DNA from: Rhizobium mesoamericanum STM3625
GTDB lineage: Bacteria > Pseudomonadota > Alphaproteobacteria > Rhizobiales > Rhizobiaceae
Direction of reading: 5' to 3'
Assembly (NCBI RefSeq): GCF_000312665.1
Contig: NZ_HF536772.1
Location: 1,918,547 to 1,982,546, forward strand
DNA length: 64,000 nucleotides
In this document: positions 17,197 to 27,380 of the stretch, in pieces
Numbering within the stretch: position 1 is the stretch's first letter
Layout of the letters: each line of letters begins with the position of its first letter
The notes under the pieces: generated by a model
Database searches by the model: none
What the model was told of the DNA's origin: nothing
Seen by the model: the letters and a program-made list of their open reading frames with translations, nothing else
Made by a program: the position numbers and the translations under genes

Positions 17197-19536
17197 TCAG
17201 GGAAGGGCGTAGCCTATCACATAATCGCCGGGCTTGGTTCCGATCGAGCCATGGCCGCCGGCGACCATGACGACGAACTGCTTGTTGTCACTCGTTGTAT
17301 AGGTCATAGGTGTCGCCTGGCCGCCGGCCGGCAGACGGGCTTGCCAGAGTTGGTCGCCATTGGCGACGTCATAGGCGCGTAAAAAGTTATCGACGGCCGC
17401 CCCGAGGAAGGCAACGCCACCCCTTGTCAGGATCGGACCGCCAATGCCCGGTACGCCTACCTTGAAGGGCAATGGCAATGCCGACATATCGTAGACGGTT
17501 CCGTTCTTGCGCTTGTAGGCAATCTTTCCGGTACGCAGATCCGCACCTGTGACATAGCCCCATGGTGGCGCCTGGCAGGGAATCTTCAGCGGTCCGAGGA
17601 AAGGTCCCATGAACACGCCGTAGGGGGCGCCGTCATTGCGGTTGAGCCCCTGTTCGCTGCCCTTTTCATCCTGCCCCTTCGGCGGAATATCAGCAGCGGG
17701 AACCAGCCGTGAGGTAAAGGCGAGATAGGTCGGCATGGCGAACATGATCTGCCGCTCCGGGTCCACAGCAACGCTGCCCCAGTTGAAAGTGCCGAAATTG
17801 CCGGGATAGATGATCGAACCCACCAGCGACGGCGGCGTATAGCGACCTTCGTATTTGTAGCGATGGAACTGGATGCGGCAGGCGAGCTGGTCGAGCAACG
17901 TCACACCCCACATGTCCTTCTCCTGCAGCGGCGGCGGCGAGAAGGTGAGGTCGGAGATCGGCTGGGTTGGCGACGTATGGTCTTCAGGGATGGCGCCGCC
18001 TGGAGCCGGTATCTCCTTGAACGGGATGATCGCCTCCCCGGTGCGCCGATCGAGCACGTAGATGTCGCCCTGCTTGGTCGGGGCGACAAGCGCCGGCACG
18101 GACGTTCCGTCCGATCTCGTCATGTCGAACAGCACAGGCTGGGCGGGAACGTCCATGTCCCACAAGTCGTGATGGACGAATTGCTGTACCCATTTCACCT
18201 GTCCGGTGGCGATGTCGAGCGCGACGATCGAGGAGGAGTATTTCTCGACATGGGCGCTGCGGTTCATGCCGAGCTGGTCGGGTACCTGATTGCCGAGCGG
18301 GATATAGACCATGCCGAGGCCGTCATCGACACTGAAGACAGACCAGCTGTTCGGAGAGTTCGTGGTGTACGTCTGCCCTTCGGCCAACGGCGTGGTGACG
18401 TCGGGATTGCCCGAATCCCAGTTCCAGATGAGCGCGCCGGTATTGATATCGTATGCGCGGATGACGCCGGACTGCTCCTTGGTCGAATAGTTGTCGTTGA
18501 CGGCGCCGCCGACGATCAGCTTGCCGGCGACAGCGACCGGCGGCGACGTCGAATAGTAGTAGCCGGCCGGATTGTACTGCATGCCCTTTTCGAGATGCAG
18601 CACGCCATTTTCGGCAAAGCTTGGGCAGATCTGGCCATTCGCCGCGTCGAGCGCGATCAGGCGCGCGTCGGACGTTGGAAGAAATATACGCTCGGCGCAG
18701 GCGGAGCCGGGGGCTGCGGCCGTGTCGCGATAGTAAGTGACGCCGCGGCAAGTCTGGTGTTGGCGGTTCGGGTTCATGCCGGAGTTGGAATCGTACTTCC
18801 ATTTCTCCTTGCCTGTCTTGGCGTCGAGGGCGATTGCCCAATTGTGAGGCGTGCAGAGATACAGCGTGTCGCCGACTTTCAGCGGTGTGACCTGATAGGT
18901 GGTTTCGCCGACATCCTCCGGCCGCTTCACGTCGCCAGTCTGATAGCGCCAGACTTCCCTGAGATCCCTGACGTTGCTGACATTAATCTGATCAAGCGGA
19001 GAAAAGCGTTGGCCGAATGATGTGCGGCCGTATTGATGCCACTCTCCGTCGGGAACATCACCGCCGAATTCAGCGGGGCTGGTAACGGCCTCAGTCGGCA
19101 GATTGCCCATGATCCGGTGCGGATCGGTCGTCATGGAATAGCCTGCGACGGCGATCGCGACTAGAACCGCGATGGCAAGCGGCCAGGGGTTGGCCCCATA
19201 GGAAATACCGGTCGGGCTGACAAAGCCGAGCGGCCGGCGGATCCAAGGCGTCAACAGCCACAAACCGAGAAGAATGATCAGTCCGCCGCGCGGCCCAAGC
19301 TGCCACCAGTCGAATCCGACTTCCCAGACCGCCCAGACCAAGGCGACCGCGATCAGCGCTGCATAGGCCCACAACGCGGCTGATCTTCGCAACAGAAGCA
19401 GGACAGCAGTCACCAAGAACATGGCGCCGGCAAAGAGATAAAAGAAGCTGCCGCCGAGTATGATGAGCCAGAGCCCACCACCGACCAGGGCAAGGCCGAA
19501 AAGCATGAAAAGCACTGATGTAACGACGATTGCCAT
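17197..19536 (-). CDS. gcd: membrane-bound PQQ-dependent glucose dehydrogenase
   Basis: 779 aa quinoprotein. Five membrane helices (about 1-135) anchor it in the inner membrane; the rest is an eight-bladed beta-propeller in the periplasm with repeated W-type blades (LREVWRYQTG, ALDAKTGKEKWKYDS, FLRAYDVANGDQLWQARLP). It oxidises glucose and other aldoses to lactones and feeds ubiquinone. Length and topology match the glucose/quinate/shikimate family, so related polyols are also possible. GGGAG lies eight bases upstream of the ATG. No PQQ biosynthesis gene is in the window. A rich-looking 385-codon frame on the plus strand here is a shadow. Confidence 0.92.
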   Translation of the reverse strand: MAIVVTSVLFMLFGLALVGGGLWLIILGGSFFYLFAGAMFLVTAVLLLLRRSAALWAYAALIAVALVWAVWEVGFDWWQLGPRGGLIILLGLWLLTPWIRRPLGFVSPTGISYGANPWPLAIAVLVAIAVAGYSMTTDPHRIMGNLPTEAVTSPAEFGGDVPDGEWHQYGRTSFGQRFSPLDQINVSNVRDLREVWRYQTGDVKRPEDVGETTYQVTPLKVGDTLYLCTPHNWAIALDAKTGKEKWKYDSNSGMNPNRQHQTCRGVTYYRDTAAAPGSACAERIFLPTSDARLIALDAANGQICPSFAENGVLHLEKGMQYNPAGYYYSTSPPVAVAGKLIVGGAVNDNYSTKEQSGVIRAYDINTGALIWNWDSGNPDVTTPLAEGQTYTTNSPNSWSVFSVDDGLGMVYIPLGNQVPDQLGMNRSAHVEKYSSSIVALDIATGQVKWVQQFVHHDLWDMDVPAQPVLFDMTRSDGTSVPALVAPTKQGDIYVLDRRTGEAIIPFKEIPAPGGAIPEDHTSPTQPISDLTFSPPPLQEKDMWGVTLLDQLACRIQFHRYKYEGRYTPPSLVGSIIYPGNFGTFNWGSVAVDPERQIMFAMPTYLAFTSRLVPAADIPPKGQDEKGSEQGLNRNDGAPYGVFMGPFLGPLKIPCQAPPWGYVTGADLRTGKIAYKRKNGTVYDMSALPLPFKVGVPGIGGPILTRGGVAFLGAAVDNFLRAYDVANGDQLWQARLPAGGQATPMTYTTSDNKQFVVMVAGGHGSIGTKPGDYVIGYALP

Positions 19537-19662
19537 CTGGGAAGACTCCCGCTGATGTTAAACGGGTGCGATCAGAGCGCGAAAAAATTCGCAAATCAGC
19601 GAGATAGAGCGGTCGCAATGAGCGTCAACTGCGACCTTAGGTAGGAGAGTGCTTTCGTCCGA

Positions 19663-21171
19663 TCACGTTCCGCAGAAGGTCTGCAGCACGCGTTCTTCCG
19701 GCTTCGGCGGCTCCATGTATGCCAGAAAGTCAGGTTGATCGTCATAGGGCTTGGAGAGGACCGCAAGAAGTGCCTCGAAGAGCGAGAAGTCCGCATCCTC
19801 GACGGCGGCGTTGATCGCCTGCTCGATACGATGGTTGCGCGGAATGAAAGCGGGATTGACAGCGCGCATCGCCGCCCTTCGGTCGGCTGCGGTCCGACCA
19901 CTGTCACGGGTCAGACGATCGCACCAGCGGGCAAGCCATTCGCGCGCGCCTTCCGGCTCGCGAAAAGTCGAAAGGAAGAGTGCCTCGCCATCTCCAGGGG
20001 CGGCGCAGTCGCAAAGGCGGCGCAACGCGAGGGTAAAGTCGGCTTGGCTCGCCTGCATCGCTGCAAGCAGCGACTGAATGAGGTCCAGATCGCTGTCTTC
20101 GACGGTCGCCAAACCAATCTTCTCGCGCATGCCGCGCAGCCAGTGGATCTGGAAGCGCTCGCCGTATTGCTGGATCACGGCGTTGGCGAGTTCGACGGCC
20201 TTCTCCGCATCCGCATTAAAAAGCGGCAGCAGGGTTTCCCCGAGTCGTGCTAAATTCCATTGGCCGATGCCCGGTTGGTTGGCATAGGAATAGCGCCCGC
20301 CCTGGTCGATCGAGGAAAAGACGGTGCGCGGATCATAGGCGTCCATGAAGGCGCAGGGGCCGAAATCGATCGTCTCGCCCGAAATGGTCATGTTGTCGGT
20401 GTTCATGACACCGTGGATGAAGCCGATGTGCAGCCACTTGGCGATCAATGCCGCCTGCCGTTCGCAAACGGCCTCATAGAGTGCAAGGTAGGGATTGTCC
20501 GTGTCCTTGAGGTGCGGGTAGTGCCGGTCGATCACGTAGTCTGCCAACGCCCGCACGCCGTCCGTATCACCGCGCGCGGCAAAGAACTGGAACGTGCCGA
20601 CGCGGATGTGGCTCGCGGCAACACGGGTGAAGACCGCACCCGGCAGGATGTTTTCGCGATAGACGGGCTGGCCTGTCGAAACCGCGGCGAGCGCTCGGGT
20701 TGCCGGCAGGCCGAGAGCATACATCGCCTCGCTGACGATATACTCCCGAAGCACCGGGCCGAGCGCGGCACGTCCATCGCCGCGGCGGGAATAGGCCGTC
20801 TGGCCTGCCCCCTTCAGCTGGATATCGCGCCGCTGACCGTTGCGGTCGATGACCTCGCCAAGCAGGATCGCCCGTCCGTCGCCGAGCAGCGGGACGAAGG
20901 ATCCAAACTGATGCCCGGCATAGGCCATAGCCAGCGGATCCGCGCCTTCGGGCACGAGGTTGCCCGAAAAGATCGCAGCGCCGTCTCTCTTGAGCGCCTC
21001 GATATCTAGGCCGAGTTCTTCGGCAAGCGGTTCGTTCAGCTTGATCAGCCACGGCTCGGCAGCCTGCGAGGGAGCCTGGCGCGTAAAGAACTGCTGCGGC
21101 AACCGCGCGTAGCTGTTGTCGAAGGCGAAGGGGGCGGCGGGGCGCGTGGATTCTTGCAGAGCTTGGGTCAT
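19663..21171 (-). CDS. selO: SelO/YdiU protein adenylyltransferase
   Basis: 502 aa pseudokinase that transfers AMP to protein Ser, Thr or Tyr. Family signatures: YAGHQFGSFVPLLGDGRAILLGEV, QLKGAGQTAYSRRGDGRAALGPVLREYIVSEAM, and the HGVMNTDNMTISGETIDFGPCAFMD catalytic region. Bacterial SelO responds to oxidative stress; this one ends in a Cys (TFCGT), not selenocysteine. The start is ATG 21171; the open frame begins at a TTG at 21210 with no support. It is 126 bases from gcd on the same strand. No regulator is evident. Confidence 0.93.
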   Translation of the reverse strand: MTQALQESTRPAAPFAFDNSYARLPQQFFTRQAPSQAAEPWLIKLNEPLAEELGLDIEALKRDGAAIFSGNLVPEGADPLAMAYAGHQFGSFVPLLGDGRAILLGEVIDRNGQRRDIQLKGAGQTAYSRRGDGRAALGPVLREYIVSEAMYALGLPATRALAAVSTGQPVYRENILPGAVFTRVAASHIRVGTFQFFAARGDTDGVRALADYVIDRHYPHLKDTDNPYLALYEAVCERQAALIAKWLHIGFIHGVMNTDNMTISGETIDFGPCAFMDAYDPRTVFSSIDQGGRYSYANQPGIGQWNLARLGETLLPLFNADAEKAVELANAVIQQYGERFQIHWLRGMREKIGLATVEDSDLDLIQSLLAAMQASQADFTLALRRLCDCAAPGDGEALFLSTFREPEGAREWLARWCDRLTRDSGRTAADRRAAMRAVNPAFIPRNHRIEQAINAAVEDADFSLFEALLAVLSKPYDDQPDFLAYMEPPKPEERVLQTFCGT

Positions 21172-21447
21172 GCCCCATAGGTAGGGTTCGGCACCGATTG
21201 TCGCAAGCAAGAAGCGGTTTGGTCAAAATCCTTTCCGGCAGACAGGATTATGAAACGTTGCTGTGCGACACCTGATCAGGCACGATCTCAGCCATTCCCG
21301 GACGGCACGGCTGCCTTTCCATATGAGCATAACGGCGCCACATTTGCGGGCGTATACAAAGATCTCAAATCTCCCTTTGGCATCACGCCATACCATACCG
21401 CGGCTATCGCTTCCGCGTGGCCACGTCATTTCGAGTGATCCCTGACG

Positions 21448-22899
21448 ATGTCGGATCAGATCTACCAGGCAGCGACTATCGCGCGCGCCAAGGCGAATTT
21501 CCGCGTGATAGCGATGATCGTGGCAAGCGCCATGTTTATGGAGCAGCTCGACGCTACCGTTCTGGCAACGGCGCTACCGACCATGGCGCGCGACTTCGGC
21601 GTCAGCGCTCCGTCGATGAGTATTGCGCTGACCTCCTATCTTCTCAGTCTCGCAATCTTCATTCCGGCCAGCGGTTTGATTGCCGATCGCTTCGGCTCGC
21701 GCACCGTCTTCCGCTCGGCGATCGCTGTCTTCGTGGCAGGCTCCATCTTCTGCGCGCTTTCGCCCAATCTCCTCTGCCTCGTCCTGGCGCGGCTTCTGCA
21801 GGGGCTTGGCGGCGCGATGATGCTGCCGGTCGGTCGACTCGTCCTCTTGCGTAGCGTCAGCCGCAAAGACATGGTCAACGCCATGTCATGGCTGCTCGTG
21901 CCGGCCCTGGTCGGCCCGATCCTTGGTCCACCGGTCGGCGGTCTGATCGTCACCTATCTCGACTGGCGCTGGATCTTCTATATCAACGTGCCGATCGGCA
22001 TCCTCGGCTTCACTTTGGTCTCGATCTTCATCGAGGATTTCAAGGGTGAGGCGAAGCGCCCATTCGATATGGTTGGTTTCATCCTCTCAGGTATCGGGCT
22101 CGGCTCCCTACTGTTTGGTTTCGAAAGCTCGAGCCGTCCGGGCGAGGGCGCTTTCTCGGTGTTCCTGATCGCCGTCGGAATGCTTTTCGGCATCGCCTAC
22201 CTCAAGCACGCCCGGCGTCATCCGTCGCCAATCATGGATTTCTCGCTGATGAAGGTGCCGAGCTTCGGTACCTCGGTCATCGCGGGATCGCTGACCCGCA
22301 TCACGCAGGGCGCGCAGCCGTTCCTGTTGCCGCTCTATTTCCAGCTCGGCTTCGGCTTGTCGGCCGCCAAGGCCGGCCAGTTGGTCACTGCTGCCGCCCT
22401 CGGCTCCATGGCGATGAAGGCGGTCGCGCCCCGCGTGCTGCGCCGTTTTGGTTTTCGCAACAGCCTTGTTGCGAACGGCGTGATCGCCACCTTCGGCTAC
22501 GCGCTCTGCGCCGCCTTCCGTCCGGATTGGCCGCTGGCGCTGATCTTCGCGATCCTCGTCATGTGCGGCTTCTTCATGTCATTCCAGTTCACGGCCTACA
22601 ATACCGTGGCTTACGATGAGATCGACCGCGATCGGATGAGCTCGGCAACCAGCTTCTACACGACGTTCCAGCAGTTGATGCTGTCACTCGGCATCTGCGT
22701 CGGCGCGCTGGCACTGCACACATCGATGATGGTCAACAGCAGCGAGACGCCGCAGCTTCGCGATTTCTCCACAGCCTTCCTTGTCGTCACCGCTATCTCG
22801 GTCACGGCGACGTTCTGGAACTTGCGTTTTTCGCGAAGCGCTGGCGCCGATATCAGCGGTCACCAGGTTGGCAAGGCGGCACACGCCGTCGAGCACTGA
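21448..22899 (+). CDS. MFS exporter, DHA2 (EmrB/QacA) type
   Basis: 483 aa with 14 predicted membrane helices. Markers are LDATVLATALPTMARDFG in helix 1 (motif D1 of the 14-helix drug/proton antiporters) and motif C, VGPILGPPVGGLI, in helix 5. It likely expels amphiphilic compounds with proton influx. No EmrA-like adaptor gene is next to it, so it works alone or with a partner elsewhere. The ribosome site is weak. It converges on the DUF1697 gene with a 13-base gap. Confidence 0.85.
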   Translation: MSDQIYQAATIARAKANFRVIAMIVASAMFMEQLDATVLATALPTMARDFGVSAPSMSIALTSYLLSLAIFIPASGLIADRFGSRTVFRSAIAVFVAGSIFCALSPNLLCLVLARLLQGLGGAMMLPVGRLVLLRSVSRKDMVNAMSWLLVPALVGPILGPPVGGLIVTYLDWRWIFYINVPIGILGFTLVSIFIEDFKGEAKRPFDMVGFILSGIGLGSLLFGFESSSRPGEGAFSVFLIAVGMLFGIAYLKHARRHPSPIMDFSLMKVPSFGTSVIAGSLTRITQGAQPFLLPLYFQLGFGLSAAKAGQLVTAAALGSMAMKAVAPRVLRRFGFRNSLVANGVIATFGYALCAAFRPDWPLALIFAILVMCGFFMSFQFTAYNTVAYDEIDRDRMSSATSFYTTFQQLMLSLGICVGALALHTSMMVNSSETPQLRDFSTAFLVVTAISVTATFWNLRFSRSAGADISGHQVGKAAHAVEH

Positions 22900-22912
22900 G
22901 CCAGGACGGAGA

Positions 22913-23434
22913 CTATCCGTCCTCCATCTGAGCCGCCATCTCGGCGAGTTTGCGCACCGTATTGAGATTACGCGTCGTTCCGGGTTTCAGGGCTGGTAGC
23001 TTCAGCTTCGACTTGCCGGAACCAACAGGGAAATGGACATAGATTTCACGTCCTGCCAAAACAGCCTCCTCGCCATCCGGCGCGACCATCTTGTCGAGCG
23101 CATCGTCCGGCGCTGGTTGCGGCAGGAAGCTCACAAGCAGATAGTTGGGCTTGGCGTCAGGGAAGGGCGCGTTGGCGACGATCGCTTCCAGTTCCTTGCG
23201 GCTGCGCAGCAGCACGCCGGGCTTCTTGCCGAGCAGCATTCCAAGCGCGTCGTCGAGCTTCTGCTCGACCTGCGCCTGCGCCTCGTTTGCGCGAAACAGG
23301 ACGTTGCCGCTCTGGATGTAGGTCTTCACATCGCTAAAGCCGAGCTCTTCGCAGACGGCCTTCAGATCAGCCATGGGCAGCTTGGCCGTGCCGCCGACAT
23401 TGATCGCTCTCAGGAGCGCCACATAGACCGTCAA
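22913..23434 (-). CDS. DUF1697 protein
   Basis: 173 aa. The start TVYVALLRAINVGG, then YIQSGNVLF and the C-terminal TTRNLNTVRKL, are the signature of DUF1697, a family of unknown role. I chose TTG 23434 because GGAGG lies five bases upstream and the family begins exactly there; no ATG is available in the right place. The start is 16 bases after the stop of oligopeptidase B, so the two are an operon. Confidence 0.85.
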   Translation of the reverse strand: MTVYVALLRAINVGGTAKLPMADLKAVCEELGFSDVKTYIQSGNVLFRANEAQAQVEQKLDDALGMLLGKKPGVLLRSRKELEAIVANAPFPDAKPNYLLVSFLPQPAPDDALDKMVAPDGEEAVLAGREIYVHFPVGSGKSKLKLPALKPGTTRNLNTVRKLAEMAAQMEDG

Positions 23435-23450
23435 GGGTTCCTCCAGCCGT

Positions 23451-25559
23451 TTACATCTTGCCCGCGACCTTGATGGCGAAGGCGTATTCGAAGGCGATCT
23501 CCTCGAGGCGCTGGAAGCGCCCGGATGCTCCGCCATGGCCGGCATCCATGTTGGTCTTCAACAGGATCGGCGCCGAGCCGGTCGTCTTTTCTCGCAGCCG
23601 CGCCACCCACTTTGCCGGCTCCCAATAGGTAACGCGCGGATCGGTGAGGCCGCCGAGCGCCAGGATCGGCGGATAGGCTTTGGCGCTGACATTGTCGTAA
23701 GGCGAATAGGCGGCGATCTGCTCGTAGTCTTCCTTGCTCTCAATCGGGTTGCCCCATTCCGGCCATTCGGGCGGCGTCAGCGGCAGCGTGTCGTCGAGCA
23801 TGGTGTTCAGCACATCGACGAAGGGAACGGCGGCAATCAGGCCGGCGAATTTCTCTGGAGCCATGTTGGCAACGGCGCCCATCAGCATGCCGCCGGCCGA
23901 GCCCCCCTCGGCAATGATCCTGGCGTAGGAGGTGAATTTCTCCTGATTCAAATAGTCAGCGGCGGCAATGAAGTCCTTGAAGGTGTTGGTCTTCTTCTCC
24001 ATCTTGCCGTCTTCGTACCAGGCAAAGCCCTTGTCCTTGCCGCCGCGGATATGGGCGATTGCATAGACGAAACCACGATCGGCGAGCGACAGGCAGTTGG
24101 TGTTGAATCCGGCCGGAATGGTGATGCCGTAGGCGCCATAGCCATAGAGCAGGCAGGGCGCGGAGCCGTCGAGGGGCGTATCCTTTCGATAGAGAAGGGT
24201 GACAGGGACTTGTTCGCCGTCCCAGGCCGGGGCGAAGACGCGGCGGGTGACGTAATCATCCGGATTGTGGCCGGAGGGCACCTCCTGGGTCTTCAGGAGC
24301 GTGCGCTCGCGCGTCACCATATTGTAGTCGTAGAGCTGCGACGGCGTCGTCATCGACGAATAGGAAAAGCGGATGACGTCGGTATCGTACTCCGCCGCCC
24401 CCTGTAGGCCGAGCGAATAGGCCTCTTCGGCAAAGGTGATGGCGTGTTCCTCGCCGGTGCGACGGTCTCGGATGATGATCTGCGGCAGGCCGTCCTTACG
24501 CTCCAGCCAGAGCAGATGGCGCGCATAGGCCATGTGGCTGATGATCAGGGTGCCCGGCTTGTGCGGTACGACCTCGCGCCAGTTCGCCTTGCCTGGGTTT
24601 TCAACCGGCGCCTCCATGATCTTGAAATCCTTGGCGTCGCCATCGTTCGTCAGGATGTAGAAGACGTTACCGCCCTCCGTCATCGAATATTCGATGCCTT
24701 CCTCGCGCTCCGCCACCAACTTCGGCTCCGCCGTCAGGTCCTTGGTGGAGAGCAGTCGGTATTCCGACGTCTCGTGATCATGGATGTCGATGTAGATAAA
24801 GTCGTCGAGCAGCGAACCGCCGACGCCCATGAAGAAGCCCGCATCCTTCTCCTCGTAGACCAGCCGGTCTTCGGATTGAGGCGTGCCGAGAATGTGGTGG
24901 AACACCTTCGAGGGGCGGTGGTTCTCGTCGAGCGCCGAGTAGAAGAAGCTCTTGCCGTCGGGCGCCCAGACGCCGCCCCCGCCGGTGTTTTCGATCACGT
25001 CGGCCATGTCCTGGCCGGTCGTAAGATCGCGCACTCTCAGCGTATAGAACTCCGAGCCCTTGTCATCATAGCCCCAGATGCCACGGCTGTGGTCGGTCGA
25101 GTGGTCGAGGCCGGCGAGCCTGAAATATGCCTTGCCGGCGGCCTCCTTGTCGCCGTCGAGCAGAACGCTGCGGATCGCCTCGTCCTTGACGTCGCCGTTG
25201 CGCGGAATGCGGAAGTAGCGCGGCTGTTCGCCGCCGGTGACGAAGAAGGTGCCGTAGGCAAAGTCGCCGTCCTTCATCGGTACTGAGCTGTCGTCCTCCT
25301 TGATGCGGCCGCGCATTTCGGCAAACAGCGTTTTCTGCAGCGCCTTGGTGTCTTCCATCGCCGCGTTCATGTAGACATTTTCGGCTTCCAGGTGCTGACG
25401 GATCGCGGGATCGAGGGTCGACGGATCCTTGAACATCGCCTGCCAGTTGTCGGCGCGCAGCCACGCGTAGTCGTCGGTCCGCGTGATGCCGTGGCGCGTA
25501 TCGGAGAGCGGCTTCTTGGCGGCGACGGGCGGGTTCGGCAGGTTCGTGAAGACGGTCAA
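23451..25559 (-). CDS. ptrB: oligopeptidase B (S9A prolyl oligopeptidase family)
   Basis: 702 aa cytoplasmic serine peptidase cutting short peptides after Lys or Arg. An N-terminal propeller (about 75-420) gates a C-terminal alpha/beta hydrolase. Catalytic elements: Ser in EGGSAGG, Asp in GLTDPRV, His in DAGHGG. The start is probably TTG 25559 (MTVFTNLPNPP), with GGAG six bases upstream. ATG 25598 is an alternative but lacks a ribosome site. It heads a two-gene unit with the DUF1697 gene. Confidence 0.88.
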   Translation of the reverse strand: MTVFTNLPNPPVAAKKPLSDTRHGITRTDDYAWLRADNWQAMFKDPSTLDPAIRQHLEAENVYMNAAMEDTKALQKTLFAEMRGRIKEDDSSVPMKDGDFAYGTFFVTGGEQPRYFRIPRNGDVKDEAIRSVLLDGDKEAAGKAYFRLAGLDHSTDHSRGIWGYDDKGSEFYTLRVRDLTTGQDMADVIENTGGGGVWAPDGKSFFYSALDENHRPSKVFHHILGTPQSEDRLVYEEKDAGFFMGVGGSLLDDFIYIDIHDHETSEYRLLSTKDLTAEPKLVAEREEGIEYSMTEGGNVFYILTNDGDAKDFKIMEAPVENPGKANWREVVPHKPGTLIISHMAYARHLLWLERKDGLPQIIIRDRRTGEEHAITFAEEAYSLGLQGAAEYDTDVIRFSYSSMTTPSQLYDYNMVTRERTLLKTQEVPSGHNPDDYVTRRVFAPAWDGEQVPVTLLYRKDTPLDGSAPCLLYGYGAYGITIPAGFNTNCLSLADRGFVYAIAHIRGGKDKGFAWYEDGKMEKKTNTFKDFIAAADYLNQEKFTSYARIIAEGGSAGGMLMGAVANMAPEKFAGLIAAVPFVDVLNTMLDDTLPLTPPEWPEWGNPIESKEDYEQIAAYSPYDNVSAKAYPPILALGGLTDPRVTYWEPAKWVARLREKTTGSAPILLKTNMDAGHGGASGRFQRLEEIAFEYAFAIKVAGKM

Positions 25560-25768
25560 GGAAGGCTCCGGATACGTGATGTCAGGTGGGCAAGACATAG
25601 AGACGCGGATGTCTTGGATCAAGCGCCGAAGACAGCTCTGTGGCAAAACCGAAGGAACGCTCATGTTGCCTTGATGTCACCACATTGTTTAAGAAAGTCC
25701 GCTACGTCGCCCGGAAATTGCCCCTTGTACGACTGCGGAAACCTCGGTTCTCCACAGGCGAGTCCGGA

Positions 25769-26185
25769 ATGAGAATGCAAAGGAATCCCACCGTAATGCC
25801 AAAAAGTCTCGTGTTGCTTCTGTCCGCATTTAGCCTTGCTTTTCCAGCCTTCGCAGTCGATCCCGCAATCAAGAAGCAACTCGAAAGGCTCGATCCCGCG
25901 ACCCGTCTCGAGCAGAGCTGCGACACGGAGGCCATGAGCCGAATCAACAAAGACGATACTGGTTACAAACCCGATAAGGTGATTGCCTATACGTTCAAGG
26001 ATCCGGTCCCCAGCGACGACAAGCTGGAGGCGCCCGGCGCGGTATTCCGCAGCAAGGGCGATTGGTATCATCTATCCTATACCTGCATCACCGGTCCGCA
26101 GCACATGAACGTCCGCGATCTGCAATACACGATTGGCGACAAGGTCCCGCGCGAGAAGTGGGAAAACTACTATCTCTATGATTGA
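25769..26185 (+). CDS. DUF930 exported protein
   Basis: 138 aa from ATG 25769 (ATG 25796 is also possible, with AAAGGA upstream). A signal peptide ends FPAFA. The mature part, with LDPATRLEQSCDTEAM, VIAYTFKDP, GAVFRSKGDWYHLSYTC and a conserved pair of cysteines, matches DUF930, a periplasmic family found mainly in rhizobia, with no known function. It is divergent from ptrB. Confidence 0.8.
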   Translation: MRMQRNPTVMPKSLVLLLSAFSLAFPAFAVDPAIKKQLERLDPATRLEQSCDTEAMSRINKDDTGYKPDKVIAYTFKDPVPSDDKLEAPGAVFRSKGDWYHLSYTCITGPQHMNVRDLQYTIGDKVPREKWENYYLYD

Positions 26186-26353
26186 ACGCCTGGTGGAGGG
26201 GCCTTTCCCAGCTTTGCCTTTGTGAAGCCTTAGTCCTCTGGCATCTGCTCCTTCGATGATGCTCGCGCAAATCACGAGCGGCGCCAAACCACGTGGCGCC
26301 GGCGCGCGGCGTGCGTTATGCAATGCTTGAACCATGAACGGCTTCTCTTTGGT

Positions 26354-27139
26354 ATGAATCGTCTTTTTCTTGCTTCGGCTCTGGTGATCGCCTCCGTTTC
26401 GGCGGCTTCTGCGGCCGCTCTTCCTGCACCGGCCAAAGCCGCGCAAGCGTCCAAGGCCGTCGAGCCGAAGTTGGTCGAGCCGCGACTGCGTATTGGCGCG
26501 TCTGGCATCGATGGTCACGCGCGCGTGGCGCTGACGTTCGACGCCTGCATGGGTCAAGCCGACGACCGCATCCTCACGGTTCTGATCCGCGAGCGGATCC
26601 CCGCGACGATCTTCGTCACCGCGCGCTGGCTAAAGCACAATCCACAGGCGCTCCAGGTGTTCCTTCAGAATCCCGATCTCTTCGAGCTCGAGAACCACGG
26701 CCAGAACCATGTCCCAGCCGTTGACAAACCGGTGTCGATTTACGGTATTGCCGCCGCCGGGTCGCCGGAAGCGGTGCGCCAGGAAGTCCAGGGCGGCGCC
26801 GATGCAATGGTTGCGGCCGGTATTGCCCCGCCGCACTGGTTCCGCGGCTCGACGGCCAAGTACAACCGCTCCTCGATCGTGCAGATCCGTGAAATGGGAT
26901 ACCGCATCGCCGGTTACTCCGTGAACGGCGACGGCGGCTCGCTCCTCGGCGCCAGTGTCACGGAAAAACGGATTGCGTCAGCCAAGGACGGCGACGTGGT
27001 GATCTCCCACATCAATCAGCCGACGCATGCCGCTGGAGAGGGCGTTGCCAAAGCGATCATCGACCTGAAGGCCAAGGGCGTCGAATTCGTCCGCCTACAA
27101 GATGTCGAGGACATGGGCGACGACCAGACGACGCAGTGA
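26354..27139 (+). CDS. exported polysaccharide deacetylase family protein
   Basis: 261 aa with a signal peptide (residues 1-20, ending ASA-A). It has the NodB-homology layout: catalytic Asp in VALTFDACM, metal-binding His in ELENHGQNH, the WFRGSTAKYN motif, and VISHINQP for the second catalytic base. It probably removes acetyl groups from a periplasmic glycan such as peptidoglycan or an exopolysaccharide. ATG 26354 is chosen because it gives a proper signal peptide; the ribosome site is weak. It is separate from DUF930 by 168 bases. Confidence 0.85.
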   Translation: MNRLFLASALVIASVSAASAAALPAPAKAAQASKAVEPKLVEPRLRIGASGIDGHARVALTFDACMGQADDRILTVLIRERIPATIFVTARWLKHNPQALQVFLQNPDLFELENHGQNHVPAVDKPVSIYGIAAAGSPEAVRQEVQGGADAMVAAGIAPPHWFRGSTAKYNRSSIVQIREMGYRIAGYSVNGDGGSLLGASVTEKRIASAKDGDVVISHINQPTHAAGEGVAKAIIDLKAKGVEFVRLQDVEDMGDDQTTQ

Positions 27140-27380
27140 GTTAGGATCGAGTGGCGGTGTGGCAAGCCTATCAGAGGCGCTGTCCAGAAGACCGGAGTGC
27201 GAGATCGCTGCCTCGGGCCGCCACCGGTAGCTAATTGATCACAGGAATCCCGGATTTCACGGACAGTCGCCATAGCTGGGCGACGCCTTCGCCATGGGCC
27301 GAAGCCATGCCGGACGGTAAGCTCGTTGATGCAGCAACCACCAGAGCATCGGTCGTGGCCAAATCGTCGGATTGAGCGAC

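Noticed and set aside
17863..19020. A 385-codon plus-strand frame
   Set aside because: It lies entirely inside gcd on the other strand; its Arg/Gly/Val-rich composition is the mirror of the real gene.
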